Position numbers and translations under genes: made by a program. Positions 23,515 to 36,100 of a DNA stretch of 64,000 nucleotides are shown piece by piece. The notes beneath the pieces were generated by a model, which was not told the DNA's origin, did no database searches, and saw only the letters and a list, made by a program, of their open reading frames with translations. Position 1 is the stretch's first letter. The number at the start of each line of letters is the position of its first letter. This DNA is from Brachycybe producta (Eukaryota > Arthropoda > Diplopoda > Playtdesmida > Andrognathidae), in contig JAUPFP010000025.1 of NCBI GenBank assembly GCA_036925085.1, positions 2,895,733 through 2,959,732 of the forward strand, written 5' to 3'.

Positions 23515-24099
23515 GTTGTAATCATTAACTATCGGAAAAAGTTAATACCAAAGTACAGGATCGAAAATTTCAACACAATTTTAAAATGCTCCCCCACACA
23601 CACACACACACACACATACCAGCAACGGTTCCTCGAAATCGAAACGGTGCCACTATTATACAAGAATGTGCAACAAATAAACCCCGACTTACTTAGCGCA
23701 TTAAACTGATCATAACAAAGCAAAATCCGCAAGCTACAAAATCAAACAAAACAAAAGAATTTTGTAACAAAACAATTCAAGCCCTCCCCCCCTCCCAAAA
23801 AAAACATTTAAAGGCAACAAATCTCATCACAAATGAGCATTCCACAGAGATGAAAAAATACGATCAGAAAAGCTGCTCACAAAAGTGCTAAACATGCAAA
23901 AAATAAACTAAAAAGACAAAAAACAGCTAAACAAAACAGAAAAAAAAAAAATTCGGTAAAAAAAGGTATGGTCCTACCTGAAATCCAAGAACAGGCTGTG
24001 CCCCAAATAATTATTTTAGTAGTTTCACAATTAAAAGTTCAATAACTGACAACGTTTTTTTTGTTTGTTTGTTTTTGGTTTTTCTTATTAAGTTTTTAG

Positions 24100-24192
24100 T
24101 TAGGACGTGTACAGGGATAACGCTTGCACAATCTTCGGATCTTGTTTCGATCCTTCTTTGAATTCTTCCAGGCTTAACCTCTGATCATTATT
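24100..24192 (-). CDS. frq: frq terminal coding exon, EF-hand 4 and C-terminus
   Basis: A 93-nt coding part with acceptor TTATTTTCAG, ending in TAA. It encodes [20 protein letters not shown] then [10 protein letters not shown]. Position 6 of the EF4 loop is Gln rather than Gly, as is also tolerated (Asp) in fly Frequenin. The C-terminus ends in -YTS rather than the vertebrate -YDGLV. The 3' UTR continues to lower coordinates; its end could not be fixed because AATAAA-like strings are too common in this AT-rich DNA. Confidence 0.95.
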   Translation of the reverse strand, partial: NNDQRLSLEEFKEGSKQDPKIVQALSLYTS

Positions 24193-27100
24193 CTGAAAAT
24201 AAGAAAATTTCATTAGATAAGGCCTGGGTCCCACATACGTGAAATGCTAAAAATAGAAACAGGAATACGCCTAAAAGTTATATAATGTATTTTTAAAAAA
24301 ACCGTTTCCTCTACATTTCTACTTTCTTTGCGTTCATGGAGTTCACACGTAAAGGTGGATTTTCATGCGCACTGTGATTTTTCCCTCGCCATGAGCTGCG
24401 TGCGTGTGTGTGTGTGTGTGTGTGCTTATTGCTGTGTCACAAGATCACGTGATCAATACTTGCCAGCAACAGCTCCAACAAAAATCGTTTCCATGTTTTA
24501 TTTAGCTTTGCACTGTAAATTTCGAAGTGAGTGGGGTTTTTTTGCTCCCTTGTGCCTTGTTTCCACTGGGGTAAAAAATTTGAACTTTTTTTGAAAAGTT
24601 CAATTGGTGAAAAATAGAACACACGTGCCCCCCCTCCCCCGCATATGATAGTGAATGGACGCGGGCCACGTGTGTTCTATTTGTCACCAGTTGAAATTTT
24701 CAAAAAAGTTCAAATTTTTTACCCCAGTGGAAACAAGGCATTACAAGGTAAGAACATTTTACCTGTGCTATTTTGCAACATTCCTATTGGCTGAAAAAAA
24801 GACATCACGTTAAGTACAAACAACGGCGCGCAACAAACAGCAAACTATCAGTCCAAGACTGATCGGAATAGAGATGTCAATGGTTCGGTACTGATAGAAC
24901 CTGTTCGCCAATATAGGTCCAAATGAATAAGAACTGGTTCCGAACCGAGTTGAAACGGTTCGGTAGCACAACACGGTTGAATCATTATCTTGTCTCATCA
25001 CATGAACCAGTCACTGCAGTTCAACCGTGTTGTGCTACCAAACCGTTTCTATTCGGTTCGGAACCAGTTCTTATCAGTTCGACCTACCTGTCAGAATAAG
25101 ACTAAAGTAAAAAGTCAGCTTTGTGCTGCACAAATCTGCTAATGCATACTGGAAACCGGTTTGTACTGATCGACAAACTAATCAGAACCTGTTCTCAAAA
25201 ATCGCAAACCACAAACCGGTTGAAACGGTTCGGTTCTACCAGCATAGCCACCTCTAGATCGGAACTGTGTGCCCCGTTTATGGCGCACATTTGAAAGCTG
25301 TCAACCAACTCCTAACAAGAAACTGCACACGCGATGAGCTGCGCACTGTGTTTTGCGCACTGTGTTTTGCGCACACCCCCGCACACAACTCATAGCGTGG
25401 ATTTATAAGCTCACCCAAGTCTTACTCACGAAAACCCACCTTGACTACCCCATATTTCAATTATTCCGACTTGAAATTTCCCTTAAACATGAAACTTGGT
25501 ACTGGTTTTCATAAAAAAATGTCTAATTCAATCGATTTTTAACCTTAATTAAGAAATCAGAACCTGTTACATGTCACATTAAAGTAGAAAGAAAAGAGAA
25601 AAAAACAATCAAAACTCTGTCCCATTCTTAGACAATTTTGGCTTAGATAAAACCCTCATATTGACCTAAAGGCATATTACCCAAAGGTATATATAGAAAA
25701 TATAATATTCTATAATGAGATGAACAAAGGGGAGATTAGATTTACCCCATCTCTTCTCAAAAATGACAGTTATAACTAACTTATGACTGCAATGCGGATA
25801 CATACTACGAGAACATATTACATTAATCATAAAATCCATAATAACGTAAATTACAAATATCGATTTGGTTTTATGGGGTTTTTTATTCAAAAAATATAAT
25901 AATCCAACTTATTAGCGTAATTTCAAGAAGTGGCAAATTAGGTAATTATACTAAATCCCCACGAACATGAAAAAGTATAAAAGGTACTACTATTAATGGC
26001 AAACTTTTAATTATTGACCAATAAAACCATAATTATATGCGTTCTATAGTTGTATCTCTATAAATTCCCTAAATCAAAACGTTCCCGATGCACAAACCCC
26101 TGAAAATAAATTCTAATGTTTGAATCATCCTCGGTACAAAATGACCAAAAAATATGAGTCTGTACGTGCAAAAATCTCTTATTTATGCCCACCCTGTAAA
26201 ATATATCAAGAGTGATAATACAGGTATCTCTTTTTATACTTGGGGGTGGCTGGGAGGTCGTCAAGACGACACCTCCCTGCCCGCCAAGATAGGATACGGG
26301 TCAAGAGATCTATATCCCCCTTGATCCGAGCAGAATATATCCCGGTTGGATCGGTGATGTGGAACCCTTGATCAAGAGAGAACCTGTGGAGCATATCGAA
26401 AAGTAACTCTCGTTGATTTTACCGTTTTATAGAGTTTATTATTGTTTTAATGTTATATATTGTTATGAAGGTCCTAGTGTGTCCAAGAGTTTGGGACACA
26501 CCTGGTGCCTTTGTGTGCAAAACATGTTCTTTTGTGTAGATTATGTATAAATAGAGAAGTGAGCGTAGATGAGAGGACAGTCAGACCGTCTCTCAATCTA
26601 GCATGTCGCTATCAAATGTCAAATGTTTGAACTTCGTTTATTTTTGGGAAGTGGGACTTTGCCTTTCAGCCGCCACTAACCCAATGCGATGTCAACAAAA
26701 AATTTTGGAGGACGACCACCTGTAGTTCGCACACCAATTCCACTTTCTACCTCTGAACTCCTTAGATACCGATTCTAGTGTCCCTGGTGTTTGAGTAACA
26801 ACACAGCCTTTGCAAGCAAAAGATTCAAGTATCAACATTCTGTCCGACACATTTGCATGGCAATTATACCGCCCTTTCTGAGGGCCGAAAGTGGATTACA
26901 GAATGTTACATTTTTTTAAAGAGTGGTAACCTCTACCCAATACACACACCGTTGCGCAGCATACCAGCAGTTGGATTCGTCTAAGAACCCGCTAACATTT
27001 TTTTTTAAATATTGAGGCTGAAGTCCGTCCTACAAACTGCTAACATGTTCCACCCGAGTTCTGATAGAATTTTCTACAAAGCAAAGGAAAGGAACAAAAT

Positions 27101-30100
27101 TTGCGAAGTTCTATTCGAAAACAGTTACCGTTTAAAACGTTGGATAGTTAAATTAAATTGGATCAATCCCCGTTTTTGTTCTCTGTTCACTTCAACAGTG
27201 AACAGAGAAAAAAAAACGGGGATTGATCCAATTTAATTTAACTATCCAACGTTTAAAACGCCTGAAGTACTCAATAGAGCCTTCATTATCTTGCTACATT
27301 AACACATAGCTTCTGCCACCATTGTTTAAGAACATAAGAAACTTCCAGCTAAAATCCTCCTTGTTACAAGCTGTGTATCTACAATGTATTTCCTCGTGAG
27401 GTATGAGCAAATCTAGCTGAATCTATTAGAAACGCTCATAAATCCAATATTCCGTCACGATAAAAAAAAGAGTTAATTCGAGCACTCAAGCAATTAACTT
27501 CTAATTACGTTTCAATGCAAAACAACTTAATTTAAAAATACTAATTGAGCGAAACATTAAAAACTGATGTTTACGGGATAAGATCAGTTAAAAATTTACA
27601 CCGCACTTTTTTGTAAAATAAAAAGAAGTGCTGCATCTCGAGTCTAGACGAACTCAATTGGTGGTGTGTCCTTTCCGTACTACTTCTTCGAGACTACATA
27701 TTCAATAAACTAATAAGGATTTAACATTTCTTAATTAAAACCGCCACAGACGTGAGCATAATGACTCCAACAAAAAAAAACCAGAGTTGTTGGACGCTTT
27801 CAGTTTTCTAAAAGATTTCTGACTCGGCTCTTGAGAGAAGCTCGCATCTGCATGAGGTGTTGCATGTTGTTTTTTGTGAAAATCATTAATTGATAATAAA
27901 AAAAATAATTCATGATTTAAAATAGTTTTGCCTATTTTGTGCCTCATACATAGTCAGTTCATCGAACAGAATCAAAAACGCTTAGAAACTGTACATCTTT
28001 AAGCCCGGCGCCGGGAAGGCTGCATGGGGTGGCCGTGGGCTCTGTTCAATTTGCGGCGCAGTACTACCATCTATGTTTTACAGATTTCCCCAAGCGTGGG
28101 CTGGGTTCAATATGCGCCGGGGCCTTATAAGCAAAAAGGGTCGAAGGGTGAATAAAGTGGAAATTTCTATATTTGCTCTTCTAAAACATAACAAATCTTC
28201 ATTATTGCTTAAGTTACTATCGGTATAATGTATTACGTTGAACCTAGATTCGCCAAATGACGGCCAGCAGCTTATTAGTGTATGGCCCGCAAGATAAGGA
28301 TGCAATTAATTGAAATTTTAGAACAAATCAATTTCAATTCATTTATATTTTAACTTAAAAGTTAAAAGTTAAAAATTAAAAATTAAAAATTAAAAATTAA
28401 AAATTAAAAGTTAAAATTAAACTTAATTTTTTAACTAGCGTTACATCTGAAGATTTGGTCTGCCAGACAGCTCATTTCACAGAAGGATAAATGATGCATT
28501 TCATCTGTATTACTCAGATCCGTCAGTCCAGACACTGAATAGTTATTGTGTGTACAATAAATCCCTTACACCCAGTACACACTCGATAATTTAAATGCAT
28601 TTAAATAATAAACGTGTTCTACAGAGCCCTGTGAAGGACAAACAAACAATAAGTCGAATTCAATTTATCCAGTTAATAATCTCAAAAATATTAAGTTAAT
28701 ACTTAAATATATAAACTATTGACAAAATATTGATTTAATTTAATTAATATTCAATAAATTTAAAATATTAATAATAAAAGTCAATTTTTATTTGGTGTTC
28801 ATGTCCTTAACTGGATTCCGTATAATTCACCTAAACACATTTAATTTGAATTCATTTAACTCATGTGTGTGTGTACAAGGTATTAAAACCCGTCTCCAGC
28901 ACATTATAAAAGTCTCGAGAGCGGGTTTACGAAACCTCCCAGAGCGTTTTATGAAAACTCCCGAGACTTAAAGCATGTTCCCGTAAAACACATCGAATAT
29001 TACTGAAGTTCCAAGAAAGATCTGGGGCGTTTCTGAAACTAGAAAACCTTTAAAAAAAAGACCAAAAGAAAATTGAACAAATATTTAGCTATTAATTTCC
29101 AGTAAATGTCTTAATTGAGTGCCTCAAAGAAAGTCACGGCTTCTTCCTCGTGTTGCACATAAAGATTTAAGGTTGCTAATGGCCATACTAAAAAAAAAGC
29201 TAAGCTGTAAGCAAACAAGAAATAAGTAGAGAGTTTGGGGTTTGGTATTTGAAAAAGAAGAACTTTCAACAACAACAAAAAACCTCCATCTCGAAATACT
29301 GAGTACCTTGAAATGAGACTCCCGAGAATCAAGTTTCAAGATATTGTCTTCAGTAAGAAACCCTTAAAACCCCTTCGCCTCAACAGAATAAAAGATGATA
29401 TATCCTCATCTAAAATTCACGTCTCCATTTTGTTTGCTGCTACTTCTTCATGAATATTACCTTTTACACTTAGTGTTTCTCGCCTATTTTTTTTTTTTCT
29501 TCTTAAAGATGACCCACTTTTCAAGTCCTCTCTCATCTACAAATTTTAGAACTTATAAAGCTTAAGAAGGCTGAATAGATAATTATTTCGCTCAGAACCG
29601 GTTCCCAATCCAGGCATTTAGAAATCGGGACGCACACAAGTTGGCTCCGCCCCTTTTTATGACGACCAGCAACTTCTAATTGGTTGGTTATGTACTCTGA
29701 CGTCACATGCTCCGCCCTTTTCAACGTCGAACCACACAACAAACCAATTAGAAGTTGCCGGTATAGTCATAAAAAGCGCGGAGCCAACTTGTGTTCGTCC
29801 CGATTTCTAAATGCCTGTGTTCCCAATAAGCATTTGCAAATTTGTGCAGCACATTAGTTAAAGCGAAGCGAAGAGTAGAACCGAAATGAATCTACTCGGT
29901 TTGGAACCAGTTCGTATCAGTTTGACTTATACTGGCGAACCCGTTCCAAACCTTTGGAAATCTCTAAACCCAAACCAAAATAGCACATCATAACCGAGCC
30001 TACCCCCACCCATATACGCATAAATAAAATGCTAAATAAACCTCAAATTATAATTTTCGCAGGCGTTTTTACGCGTTGTTGGCGTTTACAAGATATTTAC

Positions 30101-33100
30101 AAAAAATACATTGGCGCGAGACCCTTCAACAAGAATTTACCGTTTTTTTTTTTTTAAATTCGAGTAGAAATCGTCGCAACAACAAAAAAACCCGACCTAA
30201 AAACACGCGGTAGAACTTTTCAAACAAGGCCACGCACGCATTAAAACTGTCTTCAAAAAAAGAGAAACTTAAAATGTGCCACGTAATGTGAAGAATAGGT
30301 CAGAATAATAAGTTGGAAGCACCAAGAATGAAACTGAAAAATTTCAACAATTCATCTAATTTACATATTGATACGGTGAGCGACAGGCAAAGTCCAAAAT
30401 CCAAAAAACTGACCACCAAAAAAACACAGGCAGTTAGAAATCGGGGAAGACTTCAGTTGGCTCCGCCCTTGTTATGACGAACGCAACTTCTAATTGGTTG
30501 GTTATGTAGTCGGACGTCACACATGCTCTCCGCCCTTTTAACGTCGAACCACACAACAAACCAATTAGAAGTGGCCGGTCGTCATAACAAGGGGGGAGGG
30601 AGCCAACTGAAGTTCTCCCCGATTTCTAACTGCCTGTCCAAAAAAACAAGTTACAATGAAGAAAGATCAAAAGAATTCTTTCTGAGCTTTTCAATCAACA
30701 AGACTGTTTAGAGGCTAAAATTCTTAACAACAAACTCAAGATTTCAAGGTTTTTAAGATTAGGATCAACTATGCAACCTTGCAGTTAACCTCTTAAGAGT
30801 TCTCCTTTAAATCTAGCCTCTAAATAGTCTTACTGAATGAAAAACGTGATAATTATTTTAGCCTTACTAGTTCGCATCTTACCAAGACGTTAGCTATCTA
30901 TTTAACCTGATAATATTAATATAACCTTCAATTACCAATAGTAACAAAATAAAATATTCAAATATATATTTATAATAAATATTCTCAGTAAGCAACCAAA
31001 CGCAAATTAAAAACCAAAAGTGCAACAAATTACAAGGCAAGTGTGCCCAGCACTAAAATTTTGTTTGATCCTCCCTTTCATTAGCGAAAGCAATTTCTAA
31101 TTGGTTTGTTACTTGGTCTGATGTCATACAAGGGCGGGGCAAACGAAATATTAGTGCTGGGCACACTTGCCTGTCCCCAAATTTGCCTCTTGGAATTTTT
31201 CGTTATTACATTTAAATTCTTGTGCTGCCTAGCTTTTGTATTGCTTTAGCTGTTGTACAGTTTAGCTCTTATATGGTCCTATTCCTTAATGAATGCTAAG
31301 TTAAAGGTAGTGCTAAACGCCTGAACTTTAACTTTATGAATTTAGCACTAGCTTTAATTTAGCAATCACTAAGAATATGACCATCACACTTTGTATTTTT
31401 CAGATCACGTATTTTAGCTCTTGTGTTTTAGCTCTAGTGTGGTTTAGCTGTTACGCAAGTTTAGCATTTACTTTGTAGTACAATAATAAAGTTATTTATT
31501 AATTTTAGCTCTCTCTCTCAGTTTGTTAACTGAGTTTAGCCTTAGCTTAGTTTAGCACTTAGTCGCGTACTCATTTCTACTTACTGTATATTCAACTAGA
31601 ATAACAGCCGTACAAATTACCGGAATCTAGCAGCAGTTAATAATGGCTGCAATTGTTAAAACCTTGAATTTTATTTCGCTATCGCACATGACGTATACAG
31701 GCAATTAGAAATCGGGACGAACAGAAGTTGGGTCCGCCCTTTTTATGACGATCGGCAACTTCTAATTGGTTTGTTGTGTGGTTCGACGTTGAAAAGGGCG
31801 GAGCATGTGACGTCAGACTGCATAACCAACCAATTAGAAGTTGCCGGTCGTCATAAAAAGGGCGGAGCCAACTTCTGTTCGTCCCGATTTCTAATTGCCT
31901 GTTGATGTGTATTCCCGCCGTAGCCAATAGCTATAGCGTTACGACGGCCGGTCGCTTCAACCAAATTATTATATTAGATAATATTTAAAGAATTCGACTA
32001 ACATAAAAAAACAAACAAAAATTGATCTAAGAAGAAAATAATTAAAATGTCTTAAATTATTTAAGCTAATATGCAAATTAAAATCCTTAAAACGGTTTTT
32101 TCTCTTTCCTGTATTAAACAATGAACCTGAAGACAAATTTCTAACTGTTTCATGCTAGAATTTCTAGTCTTTTATTTTTGGTGTGTGTGGAAAATAAATA
32201 ATAAATTAATGTGACACATTTGAGACCTGTTTCATATTACCACAATTAACTGTCATCTGAATAATTAATTAACATTAAAAATGTTGTAAATTTCTAAAGC
32301 AAACTTGGTTCCATCATTTTTCATTCTGTTTTTAGGCGCAATCTGCGTTATTAATTTCTTACGAATTAGTTAATATGTTACCGTGTCCATCTGGCTAAAA
32401 ATTCTTTCCACCCTCTTCTGAGGAGTATTTTCATCATCTTGTGGATTAGGTTTACTTCCCTATTAAAGAAATAAAACTGTTAATCATCACCGATTTTCAC
32501 ACAACAAAAACTTATATAAAGCCTCGTTTTCACGGTGGCGATAGTTCTTTCGTGAGAGTAGCTATCATGAAAGTTGCGATAGTTCACTCCCACGACAGCA
32601 ACTGTCTACATGTCTTGAAGTAACGTGATAGTTCTGTCTTGACAGTGTGACGTCTACTTCACAGATATCATTGAGTCAACAACAGGGTTCCCTCACTCTC
32701 CCCCGCCCCCGCCCCCGCCCCCCTCCAGAAGCCAAATTTCCCTACAAGTGGTCACTGAACAACTATTACTATTGCGACAGTACTATCAACTATCTAGTCA
32801 AACCGAGATAGTGTGATAGTGGTATCGCAACAGTGTGTGATAGTGACTATCATGTGGTAGACAACAACTATCATGAAAACTATCACCGTGAAGACGAGGC
32901 TTAACTCAAAGAAGCATTTTTCTTATGTGGGTTTTTTGTTCATGAAGAAAAAATAAGTTGACACTGATGTTTATTTGAAGTTTACTGTTGAAGACATAAA
33001 GAAATTTTTTTATCTCGCCCGGACGAGTTACTAAGTCGTCCAGACCAGATAAGATAGTAAGCCGAGTCAGGATGAAAGAAAGAATATTGTGGAGTAACTC

Positions 33101-36100
33101 TAAAACGTGAAACAAAAATGCATATAGAAATGGCTGAACACTGTACCAACATAGGTGCGAAACAACATAACCTTTTTTTAAATTAAATCATGTTTTTTTT
33201 ACATTCTGGGGGCTTCTCCCCCATACCCCCTGCAACAAGCTTAATTTAACGTAACACCACCTAATCACCGATATAAAAAAGTATAATGTTCCTCCAATTC
33301 TATATGCAGTCTATTTCGGGTTTTAGAGTTACCCTACAATGTTCATCCTTTCATCCAGAGCCGACTTAGTATCTGTTCCGGACGATTCATTGTATCTCGT
33401 CCGGACAAGATAAAAAAAAATCTTATGTCCTCAACAGGGCTCCGTAGTATCCACAGCTGGGACGATTTCGTTTTTGGCGACAATTTTAACTCCGACGACT
33501 CCAAAAGCAGGAGGTGGAGGCTAGCAGTAACGTGTGGTAAACGTAGTAATTGCAATGTTTGTTTGTTTTCTATGGAAAAACGCCAACCGTTTTCAAAGTC
33601 TCGTGTGTACCACTAGGTTGACTTGTCTTTCTATAGAAAATACATTGCAACGACAACGAACTCAGCGACCTATTGAGACAGGCATTTAGAAATCGGGGAA
33701 AACACAAGTTGGCTCCGCCCTTTTTATGACGACGGGGAACTTCTAATTGGTTTGTTGTGTGGTTCGACGTTGAAAAGGGGCGAAGCATGTGACGTCAGAC
33801 TGTATAATCGAGCAATTAGAAGTTGCCAGTCGTCATAAACAGGGCGGAGCCAACTTGTGTTTTCCCCGATTTCTAAATGCCTGTCCTTTGAGACATTTCT
33901 TCTTGTCGTCAAAAGTCGCCTGTTGTGTACCAAAGGCCATAAGGCTGATTTATTGATTTTTGTTAATAAAAAAAAACTCAAATGTGTTTGAAATCGCGAT
34001 TTAAATAATTGCATTAAATCAATTGAATTTAAACCAATCAACATTAAAATATATAAAAAAATAATCTTTTTATGTGTGTCTATCTCTAAATAGATTCGAA
34101 CCTACCACCATCTGGTAAATCGCATCAACAATGTTGTACATTTCATCTTTGGTGATGTATCCGTCATTATCAACGTCATACAGGCGAAATGCCCCTATTT
34201 TAGAATAGATAATAATAATAATAATAATAAATGACAAAATGAGCGAATTATAATAACAACAACAACAACAACAACAACAAAAAACGAAATCAGGCAAGTA
34301 GGATATCGAAAGAAATTGGACAGAAGTTAATAATGCATTGAAAATGTGGGCAAGATAACTTGTTCTCAAATACACTCTCTTCAAGCTCATTGAATTCCGC
34401 CCAACTGGTTTCAAAAGAAAAATCATCGAAGAACAGAAAAGAAGAAGAAGAAGAAAAAATTCGTCGAGAGAAAAAAAAAAAAATAAATTCCGCTATCTTA
34501 AATGGCAGTTGCAAAATATACAGACATAAATTTTCTTAGCTTGGCAAAAGTAACTCACAAATGCACTTACATATTATACATAAAATACTAGACATGCTTT
34601 TTTTTTTCTCCTTCTTCTTCTTTTCCGTTCTTCTTCTTCGTGTTTACTGAATTTTACAGCATAAATGAAAGTTCAATTCGAATACAAGAGAAAAAAAAAA
34701 TCAATATTAAGACTTAAATTAAATTTCAAAGTGTCATTTAAATTACAACACTTGATGTGATTTATTTTATTTCTGTCTTGTAGCTCAGCAACATAAATTA
34801 ATCTTGCCATATATATATATATATGTATAAACATCCTTTAGTCCTATTTTAGTGACAGGAACACAATTTGTGGCTCTGGTGAAGAAAATAAAACCAAGCC
34901 CTCATACAGAGAGACATCATTCAGATTTCAAGCTGCAGATTAGAGACCTACATTGTGTAAAAATTTGAAGCTCAGCCCAGCGCAGCCCATGAGACTTTAT
35001 ACTGAGCCCAGACCACAAAGCTTACCAGGCCCATGGGCTTTATGTCATTCTCTACTATCGATGACGACAATACAGACACATAAACAATTTTTTTTAAGAG
35101 GTTACATCGCAAAATTACTTTGAAAAATCTCCACAAAGAGCGCTAGCATCGTTTTCTTATTGAGCCCATAGACCCAATGTATAAGAAACAATGTTAATTT
35201 TTAAAATAGACAGTTGCGGCAATATGTTTATTTTTCATATTTAAAAATTGTCCAATATTAAGTTTTCAAAATGCAATGTGCACCTTAAATATATGCTGAT
35301 CTAGTGATAGAATGACAAAAAAATTTGTAAGTGCTGTTCTATTTTTAAAAATTATTTCAAAATAGCGAATTTCTAACTCTTATGTTTAAACTCCATTGAG
35401 TACGTCCTCGTAAGAAAAAAATATCCAATTAAAATGTTGGTAAAAAAATACCTAAAAATAATTTTAAAAAACCACAATTAAATCACAGTGAAGCCAACAC
35501 ATTGGCGCACGTGTTGATTTTTTTCTGTTTTGTTTTTTTAAATTATTTTTACGTATTTTTGCGAACATTTTAAAGGATGTTTTTTCAATGAAATTTAGCA
35601 ATTCTCGATTTTGAAATAGTTTTTAAAAATAGAACCGCACTTACCATTTTTTTTTGTCATTTTTTTCACTCGATCAGCATATATTTAAGATGCACATTGC
35701 ACTTTGAACCATCAAAATTGGACAACTTTAAATATGAAAAATAAACATATTGTCGCCGCGACGACTGTGTATTTTAAAAATTAACGTTTCTTCTTTAACA
35801 TCGAGTCTATGGGCTCAGTAGAAAAACGATGCTAGCGCTCTTTGTGGAGATTTTTCAAAATAATTGTGGGATGTAAGCCTCTAAAAGTCGCATTTGAAGT
35901 TGCAACAAGAAATTTTTTTTTTGTCGGCCACCAACGACCACCTGGGGGGGCATAACATACGACACAAACTCTTAAATGATAAAACTAATTTTCTGAAATA
36001 AAAATAAAAAACGAGCTGTGAGATCGACTTTCTTAATAAACTGCGACAAAAAAACGCGTCGCAGAAAAAACATTTGTACTTCCGACCTAAACTGCCAAAC

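Noticed and set aside
33724-34044. ORFs over A-family arms (and the similar ones at 9,352, 29,533, 31,679 and 5,721)
   Set aside because: Every A-family copy gives a similar short ORF because the arms are conserved DNA; frames differ between copies.
34070-34426. A single 118-codon calcium-binding ORF at the EF3 exon
   Set aside because: Only the middle is Frequenin. The upstream part is TTATTA microsatellite intron and the downstream part is past the splice donor.
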